From Thermohalobaculum sp039817245 (lineage in GTDB: Bacteria > Pseudomonadota > Alphaproteobacteria > Rhodobacterales > Rhodobacteraceae), in assembly GCA_039817245.1 (NCBI GenBank), contig JBCBWF010000109.1, positions 1 to 13,210 on the forward strand: DNA of 13,210 nucleotides, written 5' to 3'. Position numbers and translations under genes: made by a program. Positions 1 through 7,314 of the stretch are shown here, piece after piece. How positions within the stretch are numbered: the first letter of the stretch is position 1; each line of letters starts with the position of its first letter. A model generated the notes under the pieces. It had not been told where the DNA came from. It was given only the letters and a program-made list of their open reading frames with translations, and did not search any database.

Positions 1-32
1 GCACTCTGCGCGGCCGCTCCCACCCACGTCAT
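1..32 (-). CDS. Possible 5' end of a small unknown gene (partial, off the left edge)
   Basis: Reading leftwards from an ATG at 32, the ten visible codons give MTWVGAAAQS before the window ends. The only support is comparative. A nearly identical start context (MSWVGAAA) lies on the minus strand at 12933, and a related one (MTWEGAGA) lies on the plus strand at 136. In each case a LexA-like box lies 17 nt upstream, although the box for this copy (50-64) is degenerate. The upstream bases carry only a weak purine run as a ribosome binding site. No family is recognised, and the segment could be a non-coding repeat. Confidence 0.2.
   Translation of the reverse strand, partial: MTWVGAAAQS
10..28 (+). 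repeat. 19-bp direct repeat, left copy
   Basis: The sequence gcggccgctcccacccacg is repeated exactly, in the same orientation, at 12911-12929. Partial similarity continues on the right for several bases (Wcat-K-gt). The two copies lie just outside all the complete genes of the window, about 12.9 kb apart. Each is associated with a LexA-type box and with an ATG on the minus strand. The role is unknown. Confidence 0.7.
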
Positions 33-103
33 TGTTCCCGGCGCTTGGTAAACATCGGGTGAGCAACAAGCGCACCCTGCAAAACCGCTCGAAGCCCCTT
101 TTT

Positions 104-118
104 GTTCATTTAATGTTC
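104..118 (+). promoter_or_regulatory. LexA (SOS) box, left
   Basis: GTTCATTTAATGTTC is a perfect match to GTTC-N7-GTTC, the operator described for LexA in alphaproteobacteria such as Rhodobacter. It lies in the AT-rich intergenic stretch. The gene it would control is not evident. On the plus strand, 17 nt downstream, there is a GTG at 136 preceded by GAGG, but that reading frame soon runs antisense into the membrane protein gene. On the minus strand an ATG lies at 32. Binding by LexA is an inference from the motif. Confidence 0.55.
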
Positions 119-170
119 TATCTTTCGAGGCTATAGTGACGTGGGAGGGTGCGGGCGCATGCAGGTCGCG

Positions 171-1982
171 CTATTCCTCCGGCAGCCGGACCCGCCGCCC
201 CGCCGTCTCCACCTCTCGCGGCAGGGTCGCATCGACGACCGCGAAGGTGTGCGCCAGCCAGCGCGCCATGGGCCGCCCGTCGATGCGGTCCGACCAGAAG
301 GGCGTCGCGGTCACGGCCAGCGGCTGCGGGTTCGCCCGCAGCCAGTCCGCCAGCCGCCGGTCGGCCGCCGGAGCGCCCGCATAGACCGGGTAGAGCACCC
401 CGCCGCATGGGGGCAGGCCGGTGGCATAGTTCAGCGCGCCCTCATTGGTCAGCACGAGCAGGCAGTCCCGCCCCTCCAGCCGCGCCCGATGCGCCGCGGC
501 GAAGGCCTGCACGCGCTCCGGCAGGATCGCCGTGTCCGGGGTAGCCAGCGCCGCGACGCTCCGGTGCAGCGCGGGCCCCGCGCCCCCCGTCAGCGCCCAG
601 CCGAGCGTGGCCAGCGCCAGTACCGCCATTCCCGCCTGCGCCGCCGCCCGCGCCCGCCCGGATGCCGCGGCCAGCGCCGTGCCGCCGAGCGCGCCGGCGA
701 TGCAGGCGCCGGTGACCAGCGCCATCCCCACATGGCCGATATCGGGGCGCTCCCACATGTTCCGGCTGGTCGCGAGCCCCGCCCCCGCCATCAGCCAGAG
801 GAGCGCGCGGCCCCGTCCCATGCGCCAGAGCGGCCCGCCCGCGCGCCAGGCCAGCGCGATCGCAAGGCCAAGGATCGCCGTCATCAACGCAATCCCCAGC
901 ACCGCGCGGCCGCCCTTCGTCGCATGCGCCCAGAGCCCGCGCGCCTCGCCGCCCCAGTAGAGGATGTCGCGCACCGCGCCCGCATAGAGCGGCGCCGCCC
1001 CCAGCGCCAGCGCCAGCGCCAAGCCCGCGAGCCCGCCGCAGCCGAGCGCAAGCGCCGCCTTTGCACCGGCCCGCCAGTCCCGCAGCGCGAGGAGCACGAG
1101 GCCGAGGGCCACCACGCCCCCCGCCTCCACGGTCGCGCTGTAGACATGCAGCGGCGAAACCGCCGCCAGCCCCCCCGCGAGCAGCGCCGGATAGGGCGCC
1201 CGCCCCGGCCGCGCCACCATCAGCGCCGTCAGCGACAGGAGCGCCAGGAACACGAGAAACCGGTTCGAGAGAAAGCCGACGCTCGCCGCCATCGCCAGCG
1301 CCAGCAGGGCCGCCGCCGCCGCCGACTGACGCCGCTCCGCCGCCGGCGCCCCCTCCAGCATCAGCGCCGCGAAGAGCCCCGCCGCCAGCGCGAGAAGCCC
1401 CGCCGTCAGCGCATGCCCGGCGGCGGCCACGAAGCGGATCGCGACCACCCCGTAGCCCGGCTCCGCCAGCCAGACCGCCAGCGCGCCGGGCAGGATGTTG
1501 CGCCCCGGCCCGTGGATCAGCACCGGGATCTCGGCGCCACGCTGCACGATGGGATAGCCCGCGAGCATCTCGCCCTCGTGGAACACATCCACCAGCGGCG
1601 CGTCGATCGGCGTGGCGAGCAGCACATCCGGCCCCGGCCGGTCCGGCAGGCCCACGGCGTGGTAGAGCAGCACCGCCACCGCGGCGAGGCAGAGCGCGGC
1701 CAGCGCTTGCGCACGCGGCCCGCCATCGCTCGCCCAGGCCCCCGCCGCGCCGCGCCAGGGCGCGAGCAGGCCCGTCCGCCGGTCGAGCGCCAGCAGCAGG
1801 GCCGCCATCGCCGCGCCGCCCGCCAGCACCACCCAGGGCACCGGCACCCGCCAGCCGAGCCCGAGCACACGGCCGAGAAGGAGGCTCGCATCCGCCGTCT
1901 CCAGCGCCGCGAGGGCCAGCACCAACCCTCCCGCGGCCAGCCCTCCCGCGGCCAGCCCCCAACCGCCCGGCAGCATCCTCAC
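171..1982 (-). CDS. Large polytopic membrane protein, GT-C glycosyltransferase-like
   Basis: The 603-residue protein is dominated by long Ala/Leu/Gly/Val hydrophobic stretches, by eye about ten or more membrane helices. Polar loops include FHEGEMLAGYP near residues 134-143 and IHGPGRN near 156-162. Acidic loop motifs of this kind, followed by a short HG motif, occur in GT-C glycosyltransferases that use polyprenyl-linked sugars. The last ~110 residues look soluble and contain LTNEGALNYATG. The GTG start at 1982 overlaps the stop of the GtrA gene (GTGA); an ATG two codons later (1976) is an alternative. It is the last gene of the operon. It is likely the inner-membrane enzyme acting on the lipid-linked sugar, but this is inferred from hydropathy and context. 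Being a real gene is much surer than the enzymatic role. Confidence 0.7.
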   Translation of the reverse strand: MRMLPGGWGLAAGGLAAGGLVLALAALETADASLLLGRVLGLGWRVPVPWVVLAGGAAMAALLLALDRRTGLLAPWRGAAGAWASDGGPRAQALAALCLAAVAVLLYHAVGLPDRPGPDVLLATPIDAPLVDVFHEGEMLAGYPIVQRGAEIPVLIHGPGRNILPGALAVWLAEPGYGVVAIRFVAAAGHALTAGLLALAAGLFAALMLEGAPAAERRQSAAAAALLALAMAASVGFLSNRFLVFLALLSLTALMVARPGRAPYPALLAGGLAAVSPLHVYSATVEAGGVVALGLVLLALRDWRAGAKAALALGCGGLAGLALALALGAAPLYAGAVRDILYWGGEARGLWAHATKGGRAVLGIALMTAILGLAIALAWRAGGPLWRMGRGRALLWLMAGAGLATSRNMWERPDIGHVGMALVTGACIAGALGGTALAAASGRARAAAQAGMAVLALATLGWALTGGAGPALHRSVAALATPDTAILPERVQAFAAAHRARLEGRDCLLVLTNEGALNYATGLPPCGGVLYPVYAGAPAADRRLADWLRANPQPLAVTATPFWSDRIDGRPMARWLAHTFAVVDATLPREVETAGRRVRLPEE

Positions 1983-2422
1983 GCCACAGGCTCGCGGAAG
2001 ACGAGCAGCCGGTTGAGCGGCAGCGCCACGAGAAACGACACGCCCGCCGCCAGCGTCAGCCGCACCGGCACCGCGAGCCCGCCGCCTGGCAGAACCGCGC
2101 CCAGCACCGCCAGCGCCCCGAGCCGCACGGCAAAGACCACGCCGACAACCGCCACGAAGGCCAGGAACCGGCGAAGCGAAAGCCGTCGCGAGCCCTCCCG
2201 GAACGTCCAGAGCTGATGCGCCACATAGTTCGCCACCGTCGCCGTCGCGAAGCCCACGGCGGCGCCCACCGCGTCCGGCACCCCGGCCAGCGCGATCAGC
2301 GCCCAGGCGAGCCCGATATCGATGCCGAGCCCGCCGAGCGCCACCAGGAAGAACCGCCCCCCCTCCGCGAGCCGCCCCTCCCCGCCGAGACGCGCGCGTA
2401 TCGCCGCAAGAGCCGGCGCCAT
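1979..2422 (-). CDS. GtrA-family membrane protein (polyprenyl-phosphate-sugar flippase-like)
   Basis: The 147-residue protein has about four membrane helices (near 24-44, 50-66, 87-111 and 119-137), the usual length and layout of the GtrA family. Two family signatures are visible: NYVAHQLWTF at residues 65-74 and NRLLVF at 137-142, each ending a helix. GtrA proteins are thought to help move polyprenyl-phosphate-linked sugars across the inner membrane. They usually sit beside a DPM/GtrB-like family 2 glycosyltransferase, as this one does. The ATG at 2422 is chosen because GGAGGG lies upstream and the protein then begins just before the first helix. The frame is open further upstream, but only through the neighbouring glycosyltransferase. 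It lies 7 bp after that gene and overlaps the next by 4 bp, so co-translation is likely. Confidence 0.88.
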   Translation of the reverse strand: MAPALAAIRARLGGEGRLAEGGRFFLVALGGLGIDIGLAWALIALAGVPDAVGAAVGFATATVANYVAHQLWTFREGSRRLSLRRFLAFVAVVGVVFAVRLGALAVLGAVLPGGGLAVPVRLTLAAGVSFLVALPLNRLLVFREPVA

Positions 2423-2429
2423 CGCCCGC

Positions 2430-3278
2430 TCAGCCCTCCGCCCGCTCGCCTGCCGGCGGGCGCGGCGGGTGATACCGGCCCGACACCGTGTCCCAGAGCG
2501 TGCGCAGCAGCGCGAGATTGCCCGACACCGCGGAGATCTTCGTCGGCACCGTCCCGTCATCGGGATAGCTCCGCCGCGTCGGCAGCTCCTTCACCGTCAG
2601 CCCCAGCTGCGAGGCGCGCACGGTCAGATAAGCGAGCAGCTCATAGGCCTGGAACACCTCGCGGAAGGGCTGCACCTCGGGATGCAGCAGATACCGCCGG
2701 CTGTAGGCGCGATAGCCTTGCGTCGTATCCGTCAGCCACTGCCCCGCCGCCAGGCTCAGCGCCGGCGCATGCAGGAGCCGGATCGCCAGCAGCCGCACCA
2801 GCGGCGTGTTCTCCCCCTTGCCCCCGCGCAGGAAGCGCGAGGCCTGCGCGTAATCCACCCCCCGGTCGAGCGCGGCGAGAAACTCGGGCACCGTCTCCAC
2901 CCCGTCCTTGCCGTTGCCGTCGATGGTCACGATGCCCGCGTAGCCGGCCTCCAGCGCCCAGGCATAGGCCATGCGCAGCTGGGCGGAGAGCTTGCCGGGC
3001 CCGCGCTTGACCAGCAGCGCCGTCAGCCCCAGCTCGGCCAGCCGCCCGGGCTCGGTCGAGCCGTCCGTCGATCCGCCATCGGCCAGGATCACATCCGCAC
3101 GCTCCATCTGCCCGAGCGCCGCCATCTCGCCGAGCTGGCCGAGCAGCCGCTCGCCCTCGTTGATCACCGGGATCACGATGGCATAGGGCGCGCGCGTCTC
3201 GCGCAGCCGGCAGAGCTCGAACTCGGGCACCGCCCAGCCCGGCTCGGCGATCCGCCCCGGCTCGAAGGCATGGCTCAT
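2430..3278 (-). CDS. Family 2 glycosyltransferase (DPM-like)
   Basis: The 282-residue protein has the GT-A nucleotide-sugar fold signatures. These are the first strand AIVIPVINEGE (33-43), DGGSTDGS (67-74, nucleotide binding), DGNGKD (120-125, the metal-binding DxD-like region) and DTTQGYRAYSRR (184-195), typical of dolichyl/undecaprenyl-phosphate sugar transferases. No obvious C-terminal membrane helix is seen, so it is probably a peripheral inner-membrane enzyme facing the cytoplasm. Its product would be a polyprenyl-phosphate sugar handed to the adjacent GtrA protein. The ATG start overlaps the end of the TIM-barrel gene by 4 bp (ATGA), with GGAG about 8 nt upstream. The sugar donor cannot be told from sequence. 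Confidence 0.9.
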   Translation of the reverse strand: MSHAFEPGRIAEPGWAVPEFELCRLRETRAPYAIVIPVINEGERLLGQLGEMAALGQMERADVILADGGSTDGSTEPGRLAELGLTALLVKRGPGKLSAQLRMAYAWALEAGYAGIVTIDGNGKDGVETVPEFLAALDRGVDYAQASRFLRGGKGENTPLVRLLAIRLLHAPALSLAAGQWLTDTTQGYRAYSRRYLLHPEVQPFREVFQAYELLAYLTVRASQLGLTVKELPTRRSYPDDGTVPTKISAVSGNLALLRTLWDTVSGRYHPPRPPAGERAEG

Positions 3279-4093
3279 GGCGCCGCTCCATAGGTGGCGA
3301 CCGCGAAGCCGAGCGCGCGGTCCACCGCCGCGACCGGGTCCGGCGCCGCCTCGCGCATCTCGATGGCCACCACCTTATCGGCGCAATGGGCGCGGAGCGC
3401 GGCGGCCAGCGGCGCGTGATCCGTCCCGGCCTCGCCCAGCACGGCGAGCTGCGGCTCGCTCGCATGCACATGGCCGATGAGATCAGCGATCCCCGGCAGC
3501 GCCGCGCCCGCATCCTCGCCATTGATGGTGATCGCGCCGAGATCGAGCTGCATCGCGATGCCGGCATGATCCACCGCCCGCACCACCGCCGCGGTCGAGG
3601 CCAGATCGGTCATGAAGTTCGCACCGTAAACCGGCGGGTTCGGCTCGAGGCAGATCACCGCGCCATGCCCCGCCGCGATCTCGCCGAGCCGGCGGAAGAA
3701 CCCCACCGCCACCTCCAGCGCCGCCGCGTCCTCCAGCCCGGCGCGGTCGCGGTTGCGCGGCGAGCCGAACACCAGATGCCGCGCCCCCAGCCCCTCCGCG
3801 ATCCGGCAGACATGGGCGAGATGCTCCAGCATCGCCGCCTGCACGGCCGCCTCGGCGAAGAGGTTCAGCCCCTCCGTCCCGTAAAGCAGCGCCTGCATCC
3901 CGGGGATCTCCACCCCGCGATCCGCCCACCAGGCGCGCACCGCGGCAATCTCCGCCGGCGCGGCCTCCGAGAAGACCGGGAAATACTTGCTGGGCGCGAC
4001 ATCCACCGCTCCCACCCCATGCCTGGCGAGCAACGCGGCCACCGCCGCATCCTCCCCCGCCGGCCAGGCGATATTCGAGATCGAGAGGCGCAT
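3275..4093 (-). CDS. Sugar phosphate isomerase/epimerase-like TIM-barrel protein
   Basis: The 272-residue protein matches the xylose-isomerase-like TIM-barrel (AP endonuclease 2) superfamily in length and pattern. It starts with MRLSISNIAW and shows metal-ligand-type residues on successive strand ends: ICLEPNP (Glu150), MQLDLGA (Asp184), GHVHASEP (His208/His210) and VAIEMRE (Glu245). Members bind a divalent metal and interconvert sugars or sugar acids in the cytoplasm. Its place between an SDR gene and a glycosyltransferase suggests it prepares the sugar used by this operon. The ATG at 4093 has AGGA upstream, across the stop of the preceding gene (8-bp gap). The exact substrate is unknown, and other members of the superfamily include dehydratases and endonucleases. 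Confidence 0.87.
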   Translation of the reverse strand: MRLSISNIAWPAGEDAAVAALLARHGVGAVDVAPSKYFPVFSEAAPAEIAAVRAWWADRGVEIPGMQALLYGTEGLNLFAEAAVQAAMLEHLAHVCRIAEGLGARHLVFGSPRNRDRAGLEDAAALEVAVGFFRRLGEIAAGHGAVICLEPNPPVYGANFMTDLASTAAVVRAVDHAGIAMQLDLGAITINGEDAGAALPGIADLIGHVHASEPQLAVLGEAGTDHAPLAAALRAHCADKVVAIEMREAAPDPVAAVDRALGFAVATYGAAP

Positions 4094-4101
4094 GGCGATC
4101 C

Positions 4102-4878
4102 TCAGCTCTGCGGTGCCGGCGGTTCGGACTGGGCGTAGGCGCGGATCGCCAGCATCGTCTCGCGCCGGCTGTACTGGTAGGGCCCCGCGCCGCCGAACGC
4201 CTCCGCATGCCGGCTCCGGAAATCATAGACAGCGGGCGTCTCCACCACATGCTGGGTGAATTCCATGCCGAAGCCCTCCCGCGCCACCTCCGCCACCGAG
4301 ACCGGCTCGGCCGTCAGGTGCAGAAGCTCCAGCTCCAGCTCCAGCGCGCGCCGGATATCCGCCCAGAGGTTCACCATCGGGTAGAACTGGAAGACACCGC
4401 GGCTGTCGATCGCGCTCAGATTGTTGTCGTTCAGGAAGTCGTAGATCACGTTCTTGCGCAGCCCCGGGCCCACCAGCCCCGGCAGGCGCAGGATCAGCGC
4501 GCCGGGAAAGCGCTCGGCCACGAAGCGCTCCAGCCGCAGCCGGTTGAGCCCGTAGGCATGCAACCCCTCCGCCTCCGGCTCGGTCGCCTCGTCCGCCCCC
4601 GCCGGCGCCTTGAACACATCCACCGTGCTCACCAGCACGAAGCGCCGGCAGCTCATCGCGGCCAGCCGGCGCATCAGCGCATCGAGCTTCTCTGCGTCTG
4701 CCGCCGGATCCCGGTTCGCGATCCATTTCTGTGCGGGCGCGCCGGCGCAGACCACCAGGTCGAAATCCTGCCCGTCGATCTCCGCGATCGTGCTGGAGCG
4801 GTAGAGCGCATCGAAGCTCCGCTGGCGCAGCAAGGTGCTGCCCACAAAGCCCGAATGCCCGATCAACGCATCGCTCAT
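4102..4878 (-). CDS. SDR-type NAD(P)-dependent sugar epimerase/reductase-like protein
   Basis: The 258-residue protein begins with a Rossmann nucleotide-binding loop, LIGHSGFVGSTL (residues 5-16, GxxGxxG type). It continues with VVCAGAP (42-48), VLVSTVDVF (81-89) and LRLPGLVGPG (130-139), the usual order of extended SDR proteins. It is shorter than a typical 300-residue sugar epimerase. At the expected catalytic site it reads Y109-G-L-N112, that is YxxxN instead of the usual YxxxK, so the proton-transfer Lys may be missing or elsewhere. The start overlaps the end of the FAD oxidoreductase gene by 4 bp (ATGA), with GGGAGG about 8 nt upstream. It probably acts in the cytoplasm on the sugar nucleotide or sugar used by the operon; the reaction is unknown. 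Confidence 0.82.
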   Translation of the reverse strand: MSDALIGHSGFVGSTLLRQRSFDALYRSSTIAEIDGQDFDLVVCAGAPAQKWIANRDPAADAEKLDALMRRLAAMSCRRFVLVSTVDVFKAPAGADEATEPEAEGLHAYGLNRLRLERFVAERFPGALILRLPGLVGPGLRKNVIYDFLNDNNLSAIDSRGVFQFYPMVNLWADIRRALELELELLHLTAEPVSVAEVAREGFGMEFTQHVVETPAVYDFRSRHAEAFGGAGPYQYSRRETMLAIRAYAQSEPPAPQS

Positions 4879-5990
4879 GCCGCCGCCCTCCCGAACGCTT
4901 CCCGGTCGAGCTGGCCCAGGATGTCGTAGATGTTGTCGATCTTGCCGCCGAGGATCGAATAGAGCCCCGGCATCCTCTGCGAGCGCTCCATCAGGATCGG
5001 CCGCCCGTCATCGCTCTCGCTCTTCACCAGCACCGTCTTCACCTCGAAGAGCGAGCCCTGATACCGCGCCCCCTCCAGCGCCGGCAGGTAGCGGCAGGCA
5101 TCGCGCAACATCAGATCCACCCGGCTCTCGCGATGGTAGCCGTCGAGCACCGCATAGGGGTCCCTCCCCGCCGTATCGAACCAGTGAAAATGCGGCGTGT
5201 AGCGCACATGCGTCAGCGAATGGAGGCCGCGCGCGGGGAAGGGCATCGCCGAGAAGAAGGGCCCGTCCATCACCGTCAGCCCCATCGCATCGAGCGGCGG
5301 GGGCAGATCCACCAGCGCCAGCTCCGTCACCTCATGCTTCAGCCGGGTCTCGAGCAGCGGCCCGCCCGCGAACTGGTTGAGCCCGCTATAGGTGCAGTTG
5401 AAGACCGTGCGCGCCCGCACCGTCTCCACCCGGCCCGCGCCATCGGCGATCTCCGCCTCCACCCCGCCGGCAATGGCGCGCAAGGCCACCACCCGCCGGC
5501 CGAAGCTCACTTCCACCCCCGCCTCGCCGAGCGCCTCGCCGGCCCAGCGTGCCAGCCGCGCGGCGTCGAAGGCGTATTCCTCCACCAGAAACGCCGCCTC
5601 GATCTGCTTGGGGCTCATCAGGTCGCGATAGGCCGCCGGCGCCGGCTCCAGCCGCGCCCCGATCTCGCGGCAGAACCGCACGAACTGGCGCGCATTCACC
5701 TTCGAGTTCCGCCGCGCGATCGCGTAGAGCTTGGTGAAATCCCGCACCACCGCGAAGGGATAGTCCCGCACGAAGAGCGGCAGGTTCAGCCGGCTCCGAT
5801 AGGCGGTCAGGAAACTGCGCGGATAGTGATAGCCGTTGTGCACCCGCGCCTGGTTTGTATAGCTCGCGCGCGTGAAGAGCGCGCCCTCGCGCTCCACCAC
5901 CCGCACCGCTCCGAGCCCCCGCCGCTCCGCCAGATAGCAGGCGATCGAGACCCCGTAGAACCCGCCGCCGATCACCAGCGCATCGAGCAT
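4875..5990 (-). CDS. FAD-dependent oxidoreductase (DAO family)
   Basis: The 371-residue protein opens with the dinucleotide-binding motif LVIGGGFYGVSIA (residues 5-17) and an acidic residue at the end of the second strand (VVERE, 31-35). RASYTNQARVHNGYHYPRS (41-59) follows, a pattern of the D-amino-acid-oxidase/glycine-oxidase-like family around the FAD. Near the C-terminus YSILGGKIDNIYDI resembles the second FAD-contacting loop. It probably oxidises an amine or alcohol group on an intermediate of the operon's pathway, in the cytoplasm. The ATG overlaps the stop of the upstream glycosyltransferase by 1 bp (TGATG), and there is no clear ribosome binding site, so it likely depends on translational coupling. 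The substrate cannot be predicted. Confidence 0.87.
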   Translation of the reverse strand: MLDALVIGGGFYGVSIACYLAERRGLGAVRVVEREGALFTRASYTNQARVHNGYHYPRSFLTAYRSRLNLPLFVRDYPFAVVRDFTKLYAIARRNSKVNARQFVRFCREIGARLEPAPAAYRDLMSPKQIEAAFLVEEYAFDAARLARWAGEALGEAGVEVSFGRRVVALRAIAGGVEAEIADGAGRVETVRARTVFNCTYSGLNQFAGGPLLETRLKHEVTELALVDLPPPLDAMGLTVMDGPFFSAMPFPARGLHSLTHVRYTPHFHWFDTAGRDPYAVLDGYHRESRVDLMLRDACRYLPALEGARYQGSLFEVKTVLVKSESDDGRPILMERSQRMPGLYSILGGKIDNIYDILGQLDREAFGRAAA

Positions 5991-7018
5991 CAGGAGCCCA
6001 CGCGCAGGCTCGCGGCCTTCAGCAGCTCCGCCTCCTGGGTCTCGTTCACCTCCACATTGAGCCGCTGGCGCCGCGTGATCACAGCACTCGTGAACTCCTC
6101 GGAGAAGTGATAGACGGGCGCGCTGCTGGAGAGCCGTGCCGTGTGTAGCAAGTATTCGCCGATAATCAGAAAGACCAGCGAGAACAGAAAGAACATGCCG
6201 GACTGCTGGAGCGACAATGTCACCCAGCCCGGCGCCACATCCTCCTTGAAGAGCGCGATCAGGATCACATAGCCCGAATAGACCAGGTTCATGCCCGCGC
6301 CAAAGAGCGACAGAACCGTCACCAGTCGCATCGGCGCCGCCGTGCTCGTGATCAGGATCCGCATCCCCCGGCTGATATCCGCCAGGAAGTTATGCGCCGG
6401 CCGCGCGCGCCGCGACGTGTAGGGCACCGTGACTTTCCGGAACCCCGAAAGTGCCGGCAGCCAGCGATAGGAGAAGCTCGCCGCGTCGTAGCGCAGCATG
6501 TAGTTCACTGTCTTGCGGCTCAGCACGCGGTAGAAGGGAAGCTCCCGGTCGCGGTCGATCTTCAGGAAGGTGTGCGCCGCGCTGCTGAAAATCCGGCTCG
6601 CCAGCCCGTAGAGCACGGATTTCGGCCGCTTCTGGTCGTTCTGCGCGAAGACCACATCCACCCCGGTATGCGCGGCCTCCAGCAGCTTCGGCAGCGCCGC
6701 CACATCGTCCTCCACCGGGTCGATCAGCGCCACATAGTCGCCGAGCGCGTTCTCCAGCCCCGCCCAGGCGGCGACATCGATGTCCTCGCGCTTTGTCAGC
6801 ACGTAGACCTGCAGGTTCTCGAGCCCGTCCTCGCCGCAGAGCGCGCGCAGGATATCCGGCGTGCCGTCGGTCGAGCCGTTGTCGATGACCACGATCTCGT
6901 AGTCCTCGGCGATCTCGCGGGCGATGCCGACCGCCTCCTCCAGCATCGCGCGCAGCTCCGGCCCGCGGTCCTCCACGATGAGGATGACGGAGAGAAGATA
7001 CTGAAAGCCGTTCGCCAT
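5990..7018 (-). CDS. Family 2 glycosyltransferase with two C-terminal membrane helices
   Basis: The 342-residue protein has a GT-A domain at residues 7-220, with YEIVVIDNGSTDGTPD (40-55) and the metal-binding-like ALIDPVEDD (97-105). Two hydrophobic helices follow, near 233-257 and 271-293, and then a ~50-residue polar tail. This is the layout of polyprenyl-phosphate glycosyltransferases of the ArnC/GtrB/DPM type, anchored in the inner membrane with the active site in the cytoplasm. The ATG at 7018 is chosen because homology-like sequence starts there; the upstream frame to 7225 is Arg/Gly/Ala-rich and non-coding in character. It is the first gene of the seven-gene minus-strand run, and its 3' end overlaps the next gene by 1 bp. 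Donor and acceptor are unknown. Confidence 0.88.
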   Translation of the reverse strand: MANGFQYLLSVILIVEDRGPELRAMLEEAVGIAREIAEDYEIVVIDNGSTDGTPDILRALCGEDGLENLQVYVLTKREDIDVAAWAGLENALGDYVALIDPVEDDVAALPKLLEAAHTGVDVVFAQNDQKRPKSVLYGLASRIFSSAAHTFLKIDRDRELPFYRVLSRKTVNYMLRYDAASFSYRWLPALSGFRKVTVPYTSRRARPAHNFLADISRGMRILITSTAAPMRLVTVLSLFGAGMNLVYSGYVILIALFKEDVAPGWVTLSLQQSGMFFLFSLVFLIIGEYLLHTARLSSSAPVYHFSEEFTSAVITRRQRLNVEVNETQEAELLKAASLRVGS

Positions 7019-7314
7019 GCGCCGCCCCAAGCTGCCGCCAGCCCGGCCCGCGCGCCGCGCGCGGCCTCGCCCAGCAGGATCCGCGGCCCGCCCCCCGTCG
7101 CCGGCCCTCGCGGGCCCCGAGCCTCGCAGCCCGGCTTGCGGGCCATCGGATCTTCGCGGCTTATAGCGAACGCAGGCGCAGCATGGAAGCGCCGCCCCGC
7201 CGCACGCGTCCGGCGCCCGGCGCACCGCGGCCCTCCTGCCGCAGCGCCTTCCGCCCGGCGCCGCCGCCTGCTACGCCCCTCGGGCGCGCAGCCGAACCGC
7301 GGGAGGAACCGGGC
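7019..7314. promoter_or_regulatory. Divergent intergenic region between glycosylation operon and DMT transporter
   Basis: These 296 bp separate a minus-strand operon from a plus-strand gene and must hold promoters for both. The only AT-rich spot is around 7157-7170 (gcttatagcga). On the minus strand it gives a TATAAG -10-like hexamer about 140 nt before the glycosyltransferase start, with no convincing -35. The rest is GC-only low-complexity DNA with short palindromes, for example GGCCC-tcgc-GGGCC near 7104. No further gene was seen. Confidence 0.4.
7302..7306 (+). promoter_or_regulatory. Ribosome binding site deciding the DMT transporter start
   Basis: GGAGG lies 8 nt before a GTG at 7315. 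This is the best Shine-Dalgarno match in the neighbourhood and favours the GTG over the ATG at 7183 (Arg/Pro-rich extension) and the ATG at 7336 (poor ribosome binding site). Confidence 0.6.

Noticed and set aside
136..384. 82-codon plus-strand frame starting with GTG at 136 behind the left LexA box
   Set aside because: Only its first eight or so codons resemble the other copies. After that it is Arg/Ser-rich and antisense to the membrane protein gene, so it is not called as a full gene.
141..2216. Long open plus-strand frames opposite the membrane protein gene
   Set aside because: They are Arg/Pro/Gln-rich shadows of the minus-strand coding genes, caused by high GC; there are no recognisable domains or ribosome binding sites.
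4325..4345. AGCTCC triple repeat in the SDR gene
   Set aside because: It encodes an ordinary ELELEL helix segment and is too short to mean more.
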